Positions 9,319 to 17,599 of a DNA stretch of 64,000 nucleotides are shown piece after piece (positions within the stretch are counted from its first letter, which is position 1; every line of letters begins with the position of its first letter). Below the pieces are notes generated by a model. That model worked only from the letters and a program-made list of their open reading frames with translations, had not been told where the DNA came from and searched no databases. The stretch covers positions 930,001 to 994,000 of the forward strand of contig NZ_JAHVIT010000002.1 of the NCBI RefSeq assembly GCF_019801605.1, given 5' to 3'. This DNA is from Maritimibacter alkaliphilus. Lineage in GTDB: Bacteria; Pseudomonadota; Alphaproteobacteria; Rhodobacterales; Rhodobacteraceae. A program made the position numbers and the translations under genes.

Positions 9319-9870
9319 TCAGATCACCCGGACCTGCGTGCCGATGGGACAGATCTCGAAGAGCTGCGCGATCATCTCGTTGTAGAGCCCGATGCAGCCA
9401 TCCGAAGACCGGCGGCCGATCTTGCGCGTGTCATGGGTGCCGTGGATGATGTAGGCAGGCCAGCTCAGGTACATCGCGTGGGTGCCAAGCGGGTTTTCCG
9501 GCCCCGGGGGGATCGGCTTCCAGTCCGGGAAGCGCTCCATCTGCGAGGCGGTGGGCGTCCAGGAGGGGCCGACCTTCTTGCGGACGATGGAGGTATAGCC
9601 GCGCTTGGTCAGCTCGTCCGAGATCGGAACCGAGGTCGGGTAGACCCGGTAGTCGCTGCCATCGGCGTTCCAGTAGTGCAGCGCGCGCGAGACGGTATCG
9701 GCCACGATGGTCGACTTGCCCAGATCATCGAAGTGATCGCGCCAGTCCTGCGCTGCGAAGCTGGAGATGTTCCGGCGCGACTCGGCGCGCAGGACGCCGG
9801 GCAGGGCGAGGGTGCCTGCGGCGACGAGGCCGCCGGTCAGGGCGGCGCGGCGGGAGAGGGGGCTGCTCAT
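9319..9870 (-). CDS. L,D-transpeptidase (YkuD domain), exported
   Basis: This 183-residue enzyme is predicted to form 3-3 peptidoglycan cross-links or to attach proteins to the wall in the periplasm. The N terminus SRRAALTGGLVAAGTLALPG resembles a Tat signal. The YkuD active site is intact: His143 in IIHGTHD and Cys159 in RRSSDGCIGLYN. The ATG at 9870 is preferred over an upstream in-frame start because AAAGGAG lies about 9 nt before it. It is the third gene after a lipoprotein L,D-transpeptidase and a DsbA-like gene. A CTTAA-N6-CTTAA box sits 48 nt upstream of its start, so it may be transcribed on its own under the adjacent two-component system. Confidence 0.92.
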   Translation of the reverse strand: MSSPLSRRAALTGGLVAAGTLALPGVLRAESRRNISSFAAQDWRDHFDDLGKSTIVADTVSRALHYWNADGSDYRVYPTSVPISDELTKRGYTSIVRKKVGPSWTPTASQMERFPDWKPIPPGPENPLGTHAMYLSWPAYIIHGTHDTRKIGRRSSDGCIGLYNEMIAQLFEICPIGTQVRVI

Positions 9871-9918
9871 GTGGGCTCCTTTCGGATTCGTTCTGTGCAG
9901 CCTGCTCACCAGCCCTGC

Positions 9919-9934
9919 CTTAACCCAGCCTTAA
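9919..9934 (-). promoter_or_regulatory. PmrA/QseB-type direct repeat upstream of the L,D-transpeptidase gene
   Basis: Two CTTAA half-sites (9919-9923 and 9930-9934) are separated by 6 nt, an 11-bp period. The same arrangement occurs at 11601-11617 before the response-regulator gene. The consensus known for PmrA/QseB regulators is YTTAAK-N5-YTTAAK; here the first half-site reads CTTAAC and the second CTTAAG. Confidence 0.6.
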
Positions 9935-9944
9935 GGCGTGCGGC

Positions 9945-10571
9945 TCAGGCCGCGCGCGCGGCCCGGATGGCGGAAAGCAGCGTATCGCGGTCGATCGCCC
10001 CGGGGTAGAGCACCTGTCCGATCACGAAGGACGGTGTGCCCCGGAAGCCGAGAGCGGTGGCCTGCTGGTCATTGCGGCTGAGCAGGCGCTCCCATTTGCG
10101 GCGCTCGGCGTAGAAGGAGTTGTTCGCGTCCTCCACGGGGACGATGTCCTTCAGGGCCGCCTCGATCGAGGCGTCATTGAGCCGTCCGCGCGTGGCCATG
10201 AGCGCATCCACCGCCGCCGGGTACCGGCCGAGGGCGACCGTGCCAAGGGCCAGTTCCGCTGCCCGTTGGGAGCCGCGGCCGAAGATCGGCCAGTCCTTCA
10301 TCACGAGGCGGACGTTGCCATCCGCCTCCACCACGTCCCGCACCAGCGGGTGCATGGATTTGCAGTAGCCGCACTGGTAGTCGAAATACTCGACAAGGGT
10401 GACATCGCCCTGCGGGTTGCCCATCACCGGCGCATCGGGATCGCGCAGCACCTCCTCCACCGTCGGGGTCTGCGCATGGGCAGCAAGAGGGGCCAGCACG
10501 ACGGTCGAAGCCGCCGCGCCGGTGAGGGACAGGAATTGCCTGCGGGTCGATGTCACGGGTGTGGTCCTCAC
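9945..10571 (-). CDS. DsbA-family thiol:disulfide oxidoreductase, Tat-exported
   Basis: This 208-residue periplasmic thioredoxin-fold protein (DsbA/Com1 type) has a Tat-like signal, TRRQFLSLTGAAAS, with cleavage likely near AAHAQ. The active site is Cys67-Gly-Tyr-Cys70 in YFDYQCGYCKSMHPLV, and the cis-proline loop is GFRGTPSFVIG. It probably forms or reduces disulfides in envelope proteins. It lies 8 nt after one L,D-transpeptidase gene and 74 nt before another. Because L,D-transpeptidases depend on a free catalytic cysteine, a redox-maintenance link is plausible but inferred. Confidence 0.92.
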   Translation of the reverse strand: MRTTPVTSTRRQFLSLTGAAASTVVLAPLAAHAQTPTVEEVLRDPDAPVMGNPQGDVTLVEYFDYQCGYCKSMHPLVRDVVEADGNVRLVMKDWPIFGRGSQRAAELALGTVALGRYPAAVDALMATRGRLNDASIEAALKDIVPVEDANNSFYAERRKWERLLSRNDQQATALGFRGTPSFVIGQVLYPGAIDRDTLLSAIRAARAA

Positions 10572-10579
10572 ATCTGGCC

Positions 10580-11305
10580 TTACATCTGAACAGGGATCGG
10601 CTCACCGGCGGGCCGGGTCCACTTGCCGATCTCGTCAGCGGTCAGCACGATCACCTTGGTGCCGTTGTCCACCCGCTCGGCCAGGTACATGGCGTCCTGG
10701 TTGAAGAGCCGGATGCAGCCGGAGGAGACCGCATGGCCGACGGACCACGGGTAGGGCGTGCCGTGGATGCGGTAGAGCGTGTCACGACCGTTCTTGTAGA
10801 GATAGAGCGCCCGCGCGCCGAGCGGGTTGTCCAGCCCGCCTTCCATCCCTGCGCGGTAGGGCTCGTACTTCTCGGGCTCACGACGCAGCATGTTGCGGGT
10901 CGGCGTCCAGGTCGGCCAGTCGCGCTGGTAGGCGATGGTGGCCTCGCCGGCGAAGGCGCGGCCTGCCTCGCCCACGGCCACGGCATAGCGCATCGCCTGA
11001 TTGTCGCCGAGCAGTTCGTAGAGGTGCTGGTCCCCGGTATCGACCACGAGCGTGCCCACGGGGTAGGGGGCGTAGTAGTAGACGCGCTGGCGCGGGTTCT
11101 CGCCCGTGAGATACTTGGCAGGCACGGCCGGCACGACCTTCTCGCCGTCGAGGACCTCGCTGTACATGGCCAGCGTTTCCGCGCTGGGCGGCGCCACCGT
11201 CGGGACGTTTTCCGAGGGCACATTCGGCGCGCCGCAGGCCGCAAGGGCGAGAACGACGGGAAGGGCCAGCAGGGCCAGGGATTTACGGACGAGGGGGTTC
11301 GTCAT
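10580..11305 (-). CDS. L,D-transpeptidase (YkuD domain), lipoprotein
   Basis: This is a 241-residue envelope enzyme. The signal peptide ends in a lipobox, LALAAC, with Cys24 as lipidation site. The YkuD domain covers roughly residues 80-215, with His181 (IHGTPYPWSVG) and nucleophile Cys197 (VSSGCIRLFNQD). The segment GGLDNPLGARALYLY is typical of ErfK/YbiS-type members. It heads a three-gene cluster with a DsbA-like protein and a second, smaller L,D-transpeptidase, and is divergent from a QseB-like response regulator. Confidence 0.93.
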   Translation of the reverse strand: MTNPLVRKSLALLALPVVLALAACGAPNVPSENVPTVAPPSAETLAMYSEVLDGEKVVPAVPAKYLTGENPRQRVYYYAPYPVGTLVVDTGDQHLYELLGDNQAMRYAVAVGEAGRAFAGEATIAYQRDWPTWTPTRNMLRREPEKYEPYRAGMEGGLDNPLGARALYLYKNGRDTLYRIHGTPYPWSVGHAVSSGCIRLFNQDAMYLAERVDNGTKVIVLTADEIGKWTRPAGEPIPVQM

Positions 11306-11669
11306 GCGGTGCCTCCATAATCTGGGTCGGTCCGCCTGAGGGCGGCGCGGATGGACCGCCCTTGCGGACGGGGTGCCAGCCGTCCGTCAGGCCATGCGGC
11401 GGGCGACAGGCTGCCCCGGGAGGCGCGAGGGCGCCGGCGGGACTTCTGGAAATCTAGCCGGATCCGGGCAGAGGCAAGGGTCTCAACCCTGCGCGCGCGA
11501 GTCCGTGATCCGAATCTGTGGCTTGAATGTGACTCCTCGCCCTCACGAGCGGTCACGGAAACGCGCAATTTCATCATGATCGACGTGCTGGACGGGAAAG
11601 CTTAAGTCAGTCTTAAGGTTCGCCGGCTCCTGCGGGCCGAGGACATTTGGGCGCGCAAGCGGGGAAGAC
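11306..11669. promoter_or_regulatory. Divergent promoter region between L,D-transpeptidase and response-regulator genes
   Basis: This 364-nt gap holds no credible gene. It should contain the promoters of the lipoprotein L,D-transpeptidase (minus) and the two-component operon (plus). The only clear signal is the direct-repeat box at 11601-11617. Confidence 0.5.
11601..11617 (+). promoter_or_regulatory. PmrA/QseB-type box upstream of the response-regulator gene
   Basis: CTTAAG-TCAGT-CTTAAG matches the PmrA-box consensus YTTAAK-N5-YTTAAK exactly. It ends 52 nt before the start codon of the response regulator, which suggests autoregulation. A second such site precedes the 9319-9870 gene at a similar distance. 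Confidence 0.7.
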
Positions 11670-12344
11670 ATGCGGATTCTGGTGGTCGAGGATGACGCGA
11701 TACTGGCGGACGGGATTTCCGTCGGGCTGCGGCTGAGCGGCTTCACCGCCGATCCGGTGGAGACCCTCGCCGATGCCCGGGCCGCGCTGGAGGCGACGGC
11801 CTTCGATGCGCTGGTCCTCGACATCATGCTGCCCGACGGCACCGGCCTGACCCTGCTGGAGGAGATGCGGCGCGCGGGCTCCACCCTGCCGGTCCTGCTG
11901 CTGAGCGCCCGCGATCAGGTCCGCGACCGGGTGCGGGGGCTCGACCTCGGGGCGGACGACTACCTCGGCAAGCCCTTCGATCTCGAGGAACTGGCCGCGC
12001 GGCTGCGCGCGATGCTGCGACGGCGGGGCGGCCAGCCCCGGGCCGAGCGGCAGTGCAACGGGCTGAGCGTCGATCCCGCCACGCTGACCGGGCGGATGCA
12101 CGGGGCCGAACTGCGCTTCTCCCGGCGGGAGTTTGCCCTGCTCTGGGCGCTGATCGAACATCCCGGCACGATCCTGTCCAAGCCGGTTTTGGAAGAGCGT
12201 CTCTATGGCTGGCAGGAAGAGATCGAGAGCAACGCGGTCGAGGTCCATATCCACAAGCTGCGCGCCAAGCTGGGCCGCGGTTTCATCGAGACGGTGCGCG
12301 GGCTTGGCTACCGGGTGCCACGGCAGGACGGGGCGGCCACGTGA
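11670..12344 (+). CDS. OmpR-family response regulator, QseB/PmrA-like
   Basis: This 224-residue regulator has an N-terminal receiver domain (acidic EDD at residues 7-9, phospho-acceptor Asp51 in VLDIMLPDGTG, Lys in LGKPF). A C-terminal winged-helix DNA-binding domain carries EIESNAVEVHIHKLRAKLG and ETVRGLGYRV. The ESNAVEVH-HKLR recognition region is that of the QseB/BasR(PmrA) subfamily, which fits the YTTAAK direct repeat found upstream. The stop overlaps a GTG start of the kinase gene (GTGA). The signal is unknown; the divergent L,D-transpeptidase cluster is a likely target. Confidence 0.93.
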   Translation: MRILVVEDDAILADGISVGLRLSGFTADPVETLADARAALEATAFDALVLDIMLPDGTGLTLLEEMRRAGSTLPVLLLSARDQVRDRVRGLDLGADDYLGKPFDLEELAARLRAMLRRRGGQPRAERQCNGLSVDPATLTGRMHGAELRFSRREFALLWALIEHPGTILSKPVLEERLYGWQEEIESNAVEVHIHKLRAKLGRGFIETVRGLGYRVPRQDGAAT

Positions 12345-13723
12345 GCGGCTTTCGCACCATGTCGCTGCGGTTGCGGGTCTTCCTGCTTCTCGTGCTGGCG
12401 ACTGCCGTTGTCTGGCTCTCGGCGGTGCTCTGGATCGAGACATCGACCCGCGCGCAGGTGGAACGGGTGCTGGACGCCCGGCTGGCCGAGGCGGCGCGGA
12501 TGGTGTCCTCGCTGGTCTCGGATCACCGGGTGGAACTGGCCGCTGCCGATGGCGGGGCGATCCCGCTGCCGCATCCCTTTCGCTTCGGCGAGGGCTATTC
12601 GCGCCAGCTGTCGTGCCAGATCTGGTCCCTCGACGGGCAGCTGGTGGGCCAGTCGGATGGCGCACCCGACGGACAGCTGAGCACGGGTGACACCGAGGGC
12701 TGGTCCGACTCCGTCGTCGACGGGGAGCCGTGGCGGGTCTTCTCGGTGGTGAACGCCGACCTTGGCCTGCGGATCATGGTGGGCGACAGCATGGCGGTGC
12801 GCGATGGCCTCGTGCATGACGTGATCGAGGGGCTGGTGCTGCCGGCGCTGATCCTGCTGCCCCTGCTGGGCGGCCTGATCTGGCTCAGCGTCGCCCGGGG
12901 TCTCGCGCCGCTGGAGCGGCTGGCCGCCGCGCTGGCGCAGCGCAGTCCGGCGGACCTGAGCCCGCTGCCCTCCGGCCCCCTCCCGCGTGAGGTGCGGCCG
13001 GTGCGCGAGGCGCTGGACGGGCTCTTTGACCGGCTCTCGGCGGCGCGCGACGTGGAGCGCGATTTCACCACCTATGCCGCCCATGAGCTGAAGACGCCTC
13101 TCGCGGGGCTGCGGACACAGGCGCAGGTGGCGCGGATTGCCCCGGACGAGGCCACGCGCGATGCCGCGCTCGCGGCGATCGAAACCTCGGTGGCGCGGAC
13201 CGATCGCATGGTGCGGCAACTGCTGGACCTCGCGGAGGTGGAGCGGGCCGAGATCGTGGCGGCGCCCTGCAATCCGGCGGCCCTGATCGCGGCGACGCTG
13301 ACGGACCTGCAGCCGCTGGCGGCGCGGCGCGGTGTGACCCTGCGCTGCGAGGGCCCGGAGGAGGGCAGCGAGCAGCGGGAGTGGCTGACGAATGGTTTCC
13401 TGCTGGCGACTGCCCTGCGCAACGTCGTGGAAAACGCGGTGCTGGCCTCGCCTGAGGGCGGGGCGGTGGTGATCCTTTGGTCGGGGCATCCGGGCGGTGG
13501 CGAGATCACGGTGCGGGACAGCGGGCCGGGCATCCCCGAGGCGCTGCGCGACCGGGCCACCGACCGCTTCGTGCGCGGCGCGGGCGGCGCGCCGGGCGGC
13601 AGCGGGCTGGGGCTTTCCATCGTGGCAAGCGCCATGGAGCGGCTGAACGGCACGCTGCGGCTGGACCCGGGCGTGCCCGGGCAGCGGGTGTCTCTGGTGC
13701 TGGGAGAGATGCGCGGGACGTGA
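12341..13723 (+). CDS. Sensor histidine kinase, QseC/PmrB-like
   Basis: This is a membrane-bound sensor kinase of 460 residues if translation starts at the GTG that overlaps the regulator stop (GTGA), or 454 from the ATG at 12359. It has a first membrane helix (LRVFLLLVLATAVVWLSAVLW), a periplasmic sensor region of about 140 residues, and a second helix (GLVLPALILLPLLGGLIWL). A HAMP-like stretch follows, then the H-box YAAHELKTPLAGL with His248, and a HATPase domain with the N-box NVVENAVLAS and the G-boxes DSGPGIPE and GGSGLGLSI. It is the cognate partner of the upstream regulator. Confidence 0.92.
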   Translation: MSGFRTMSLRLRVFLLLVLATAVVWLSAVLWIETSTRAQVERVLDARLAEAARMVSSLVSDHRVELAAADGGAIPLPHPFRFGEGYSRQLSCQIWSLDGQLVGQSDGAPDGQLSTGDTEGWSDSVVDGEPWRVFSVVNADLGLRIMVGDSMAVRDGLVHDVIEGLVLPALILLPLLGGLIWLSVARGLAPLERLAAALAQRSPADLSPLPSGPLPREVRPVREALDGLFDRLSAARDVERDFTTYAAHELKTPLAGLRTQAQVARIAPDEATRDAALAAIETSVARTDRMVRQLLDLAEVERAEIVAAPCNPAALIAATLTDLQPLAARRGVTLRCEGPEEGSEQREWLTNGFLLATALRNVVENAVLASPEGGAVVILWSGHPGGGEITVRDSGPGIPEALRDRATDRFVRGAGGAPGGSGLGLSIVASAMERLNGTLRLDPGVPGQRVSLVLGEMRGT

Positions 13724-14022
13724 GGGATCGCCGCCAGAGCGGATGCGCAGCGCGTGAGGGAGCACGGCATGGGGGCTGGTGCGGGGACCGAGGCTGAAAG
13801 GTCTGGTGGCGGGGCGCCGCACGAGACGCCGGAGAACGCCGGACCCGGGATACGGACCCGGGACACGGGCGCAGGTTCCGGGCGCAGGTTCTGGGCGCAG
13901 GTCTCGGGCCGGGCCCGCGGCATCAGGGACGTCTGGCCCGGCGGGGTCGCAGAGACACCTGCCGTGACAGCTGCCCTGACACCGCAAGCACGCCCCGGAG
14001 AGCCGCTGGCTTCCCGGCGGCG
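13724..14022. other. Intergenic region with short tandem repeats
   Basis: This gap lies between the convergent kinase and mntR genes. No coding frame is credible. It holds a 13-bp periodic array at 13841-13905. Confidence 0.55.
13841..13905. repeat. Five tandem units with a 13-bp period
   Basis: Two copies of GGACCCGGGAYAC (13841-13866) run directly into three copies of GGGCGCAGGTTCC and close variants (13867-13905). The 13-bp period is not a multiple of three, which argues against a coding repeat. Confidence 0.7.
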
Positions 14023-14487
14023 TCAGCGGCCTGCGAGGAAGGCGGCGAAGGCTTCGAGGGTCCGGTCCGAGACGTGATGCTCGATCCCCTCGGCGTCGAT
14101 CTCGGCGGTTTCGGGCGGTACGCCGAGGGCCAGCAGCAGGTCGACCACGGTGCGGTGTCGGGCGCGGACGGCCTCTGCCAGGGCGGCGCCGTCCTCGGTG
14201 AGGAAGATCCCGCGATAGGGCCGCGAGGTGGCCAGCCCCGCCCGTTTCAGCCGCGCGACGGCCTTGGTGGCGGTGGGCTGCGCCACGCCCATGCGCTGTG
14301 CGAGGTCCGCGACCCGCGCCTCGCCGTGGGCTGCGATCAGGTCGCCGATCATCTCGACGTAATCCTCCAGCACGGCACGGGCCTGTGCCTCGCGTGCGCG
14401 GGCAAAGCGGTCCGCCTGCGCCGAGGCGGCGCTGGCCTCGCAGCCGGGGGCGCCCGGGCTGCCGGTGCTGTCGTCCTGCTCTGTCAT
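14023..14487 (-). CDS. mntR: Manganese-responsive transcriptional regulator MntR (DtxR family)
   Basis: This 154-residue metal-dependent regulator has a winged helix-turn-helix around residues 40-100 (IGDLIAAHGEARVADLAQRM, then GVAQPTATKAVARLKRAGL). A metal-binding dimerisation helix follows (RHRTVVDLLLALGVPPETAEIDAEGIEHHVSD), with the E-x-x-EHH arrangement of MntR. It is divergent from mntH and is inferred to repress it when manganese is plentiful. The ATG at 14487 starts MTEQDDSTGS; the N-terminal 30 residues are a disordered leader. Confidence 0.92.
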   Translation of the reverse strand: MTEQDDSTGSPGAPGCEASAASAQADRFARAREAQARAVLEDYVEMIGDLIAAHGEARVADLAQRMGVAQPTATKAVARLKRAGLATSRPYRGIFLTEDGAALAEAVRARHRTVVDLLLALGVPPETAEIDAEGIEHHVSDRTLEAFAAFLAGR

Positions 14488-14557
14488 GGCGCTTCCCCTC
14501 CCGGTCCCCGTCGCACGATGGGCTCCTTCGCTAGCATAGGGAAGCACGGGAAAACAA

Positions 14558-14574
14558 TATAGCCCAAGGCATAC
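14558..14574. promoter_or_regulatory. Possible MntR operator near mntR
   Basis: TATAGCC-CAA-GGCATAC is an imperfect inverted repeat 71 nt upstream of the mntR start. It resembles the better dyad at 14662-14677 near mntH. Confidence 0.4.
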
Positions 14575-14661
14575 GTGGCGCCGGGTCAGGCCTCTTTGCC
14601 TATCCCGGAGGCAGCGCGGGCGCAGCGGGCGGTCCTGCATGGTATGCCGCGTTGCCAAGAG

Positions 14662-14677
14662 TGTAGCCGAGGCTATA
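14662..14677. promoter_or_regulatory. Possible MntR operator near mntH
   Basis: TGTAGCC-GA-GGCTATA is a 7-bp inverted repeat with one mismatch, inside a looser outer AAGAG/CTCTT pair. It lies about 45 nt upstream of the mntH ATG. Its position and its sister dyad at 14558 suggest an operator for the divergent pair. Confidence 0.5.
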
Positions 14678-14721
14678 TCTGGCTCTTGAACGCAAAGAGG
14701 CCAGCAGGCGGGCGCAGGACC

Positions 14722-16008
14722 ATGAACTCCACAGAACGAACCCGGCAGGGGATGGCCGCTGTGCTGGCGGGCGAGCGGCGCGGCCTCCTTGGCAGGCTGC
14801 TCTTCGCGGGGCCCGCGGTGATCGCCTCGATCGCCTACGTGGACCCGGGCAACTACGCCACGAACATCCAGGCCGGGGCGGGCTATGGCTACCTGCTGCT
14901 CTGGGTCGTGCTGCTGGCGAACCTGATCGCGATGCTGTTCCAGTCGCTCTCGGCCCGGCTGGGCATCGTCACCGGCAAGAACCTGGCCGAGATGTCGCGT
15001 GATCACTTCCCGCGCCCGGTGGTCTGGGTGATGTGGGCGGTGAGCGAGGTGGCCGCCATGGCGACGGACCTCGCGGAATTCCTCGGCGGGGCGATCGGCC
15101 TTGCGCTGCTCTTCGGCATCCCGCTCTTCTGGGGCATGGTCGTGACGGCCATCGTGACCTACGGCATCCTCATCTTCGAGCGTCAGGGCTTCCGCCCGAT
15201 GGAGCTGATCATCGGCGCGATGATCGGGATCATCAGCCTGTGCTACCTCGTGGAGGTGTTCCTCGCCCCGATCGACTGGGGCGCGGCGGCGGTGGGGCTG
15301 ACCACCCCGCAGATGCCGGATGCCAAGGCGCTGACCATCGCGGTGGGGATCATCGGGGCCACGGTGATGCCTCACGCGGTCTACCTGCATTCCGGCCTGA
15401 CCCAGTCCCGCGCCGTGGTGCGCGACGATGCGGACCGGCGCCGGGTGCTGCACTTCTCCAACGTCGAGGTGGTGGTGGCGCTGGCCGTCGCGGGCATGGT
15501 GAACATGGCGATGGTGATGATGGCGGCCTCGGCCTTCCATCAGGGCCACAACGAGGTGGCCGAGATCGAGACCGCCTATCACCTGCTGACGCCGCTGCTC
15601 GGCTCCGCGGCGGCGGCGGTCTTCCTCGTCTCGCTAATCACCTCGGGCGTGTCGAGCTCGGTGGTGGGCACCATGGCGGGCCAGATGATCATGCAGGGCT
15701 TCCTGCATGTGCGGGTGCCGATCTGGCTGCGCCGGCTGGTGACCATGGCCCCGGCCTTCGCGGTGGTGGCGCTTGGCTACAACGCGACGGACGCGCTGGT
15801 GATGTCGCAGGTGGTGCTGTCCATCGCGCTGCCGGTGCCGATGATCGCGCTGATCGTCTTCATCTCGCGCCGGGACATCATGGGGGATTTCGTGGCCGGG
15901 CCGCTGATCCGCGCCCTCGCGCTGGTGGGGGCGGTCGTGGTCCTCGGCCTCAACTTCGTCCTGCTGGCGCAGACCTTCGGCCTGCCGATCCCGTTCCTCG
16001 CCGACTGA
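14722..16008 (+). CDS. mntH: Nramp-family divalent metal (Mn2+) transporter MntH
   Basis: This 428-residue inner-membrane, proton-coupled importer of manganese and other divalent metals has about 11 membrane segments. The first helix carries the metal-binding DPGN at residues 41-44, and helix 6 carries MPH at residues 216-218 (GATVMPHAVYLHS); both are Nramp signatures. The ATG at 14722 starts MNSTERTRQG, giving the usual length of just over 400 residues. A 5' extension in frame is not needed by the family. Divergent mntR and paired dyads support manganese-dependent repression. Confidence 0.95.
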   Translation: MNSTERTRQGMAAVLAGERRGLLGRLLFAGPAVIASIAYVDPGNYATNIQAGAGYGYLLLWVVLLANLIAMLFQSLSARLGIVTGKNLAEMSRDHFPRPVVWVMWAVSEVAAMATDLAEFLGGAIGLALLFGIPLFWGMVVTAIVTYGILIFERQGFRPMELIIGAMIGIISLCYLVEVFLAPIDWGAAAVGLTTPQMPDAKALTIAVGIIGATVMPHAVYLHSGLTQSRAVVRDDADRRRVLHFSNVEVVVALAVAGMVNMAMVMMAASAFHQGHNEVAEIETAYHLLTPLLGSAAAAVFLVSLITSGVSSSVVGTMAGQMIMQGFLHVRVPIWLRRLVTMAPAFAVVALGYNATDALVMSQVVLSIALPVPMIALIVFISRRDIMGDFVAGPLIRALALVGAVVVLGLNFVLLAQTFGLPIPFLAD

Positions 16009-16031
16009 CCCGGAGGGCGGCCCGAGGCAGG

Positions 16032-16433
16032 TCAGTCGCCCGCGCTGCGGCTGCCGGGCGCTGGCAGGGCGTGTTCCTGCAGGACGCGCAGCGGCACCAC
16101 GTCGAGCGCGCGACGGTGGGTGGAGGCGAGGCTGACCTGCGGGGCGCAGCCCTCGTCATGGGCCTGCAGGAAGCGCGCCGCACAGAGGCACCAGCGATCC
16201 CCCGGGCGCAGCCCCTCGAAGCCGAACTCGGGGCGCGGGGTCGAGAGGTCGTTGCCGACGTACTTGGAATAGGCGAGGAACTCCGCCGTCATGATGGCGC
16301 AGACCGTGTGGCTGCCGGTGTCCTCGGTGCAGGTGTTGCAGGCGCCATCGCGGAAATAGCCGGTGAGCGGATCGAAGGAGCAGCTTTCCAGCGGCCCCCC
16401 GAGCACGTTGACCGGAAGATCCTGTCGGATCAT
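16032..16433 (-). CDS. DUF2237 family protein
   Basis: This 133-residue cytoplasmic protein of unknown function matches the DUF2237 family: VNVLGGPLESCSFDPLTGYFRDG, a cysteine-rich segment CNTCTEDTGSHTVCAIMT, TAEFLAYSKYVGNDLSTP, and PGDRWCLCAARFLQA. The conserved cysteines suggest metal or redox chemistry, but no activity is established. It follows mntH tail-to-tail (23 nt) and stands alone on the minus strand after pth. Confidence 0.88.
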   Translation of the reverse strand: MIRQDLPVNVLGGPLESCSFDPLTGYFRDGACNTCTEDTGSHTVCAIMTAEFLAYSKYVGNDLSTPRPEFGFEGLRPGDRWCLCAARFLQAHDEGCAPQVSLASTHRRALDVVPLRVLQEHALPAPGSRSAGD

Positions 16434-16602
16434 GACATCTCTCCTGCATGGCGCGTGGCTGTCGGAAGGGTAGCACGAATGCGGCGCTGCGGCGAGAGGC
16501 GGCTGGTGCGGCCACGGGGCGGAGCCTCTCGCGGCGCGCCTCCGGCGTCCGGCACAGGGGGAACCGCCGGCGCTGACCGCTCCCGGCCGGTCCGTGACGG
16601 CG

Positions 16603-17373
16603 TTACTTGAACTTGTCGGCGAGCCGCTGCAGCGCGCTGCGGGTGTCCTCGGGGCTCTCGGGCTTGGGGGCCGACTTCGCCGCGGGAGAGGCCGACGTCG
16701 AGGATGGGGCCTCGGCCCGGGATGCGCTTGCCTGCGCCGATGTCCCGGCGGGTGCACCATCCCGAGGCTTGGCCGCCGGGGGCTTGCTGCCGCCGGAGGA
16801 TCGCGGCGGGGCCACGCGCAGGGCCACGGCGTTCAGGAACTTGGCCCCGTCGCCCTTCGCCAGCGCGCCCGCCCCGTCCGAGATGCCGCGCAGCACGTCG
16901 TCCAGCCAGCCCTGTTCCTGCTTGGCGAAATCCGACAGCACGTAGCCCGCGACCCGGTCCTTGTGGCCCGGATGCCCGATCCCGAGGCGCACGCGGGGAT
17001 ACTCCGCCCCGATATGCTGGTGGATCGAGCGCAGCCCGTTGTGGCCCGCGTGGCCGCCGCCCTGCTTGACCCGCACCTTGCCGGGGGCAAGGTCGAGTTC
17101 GTCGTGGAAGACGGTCACATCGGCCGGGGTGAGCTTGTAAAAGCGCATCGCCTCGCCCACCGACTGGCCCGAGAGGTTCATGAAGGTGGTCGGCTTGAGT
17201 AGCAGCACCTTCTCGCCGTCGAGGGTGCCCTCGCAGATCTCGCCCTGAAAGCGCGCGCGCCACGGGCTGAACCCATGGTCCGAGGCGATCTGGTCCAGCG
17301 CCATGAAACCGATGTTGTGGCGGTTGCCCGCATATTTCGCGCCCGGATTGCCGAGCCCCACGAAGAGCTGCAT
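16603..17373 (-). CDS. pth: Peptidyl-tRNA hydrolase with long C-terminal extension
   Basis: Pth releases peptides from prematurely dropped peptidyl-tRNA. The N-terminal 190 or so residues are canonical: [23 protein letters not shown] with catalytic His19, [10 protein letters not shown], the catalytic Asp in [15 protein letters not shown], and [13 protein letters not shown]. The protein is 256 residues against about 190 usually. The extra 65 are a low-complexity Ala/Pro/Ser/Lys tail that ends in a charged helix ([14 protein letters not shown]). The ATG at 17373 fits the family start exactly. It is divergent from the 17600 gene. Confidence 0.95.
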   Translation of the reverse strand: MQLFVGLGNPGAKYAGNRHNIGFMALDQIASDHGFSPWRARFQGEICEGTLDGEKVLLLKPTTFMNLSGQSVGEAMRFYKLTPADVTVFHDELDLAPGKVRVKQGGGHAGHNGLRSIHQHIGAEYPRVRLGIGHPGHKDRVAGYVLSDFAKQEQGWLDDVLRGISDGAGALAKGDGAKFLNAVALRVAPPRSSGGSKPPAAKPRDGAPAGTSAQASASRAEAPSSTSASPAAKSAPKPESPEDTRSALQRLADKFK

Positions 17374-17599
17374 CTCGCCCCCGTCTGAAAGGAATGTCAG
17401 GAGGGGATGTAAACCGCCGGGGGCGTGGTGGCAAATGTCGCGGCGCCTTCGGATGCCCTGCGACCGGGGTGGGGTGAGTCCCATTTGCCCCACCGGCGGC
17501 AAAAATGTCGGGGCCGTCTTTCCAAGAGGCCTCCGTACTCCCCATTCTGGGGGGAGGGCGGCTCAGACCGCCGGTGATCTCGAGGCAAAGGACGACAGT

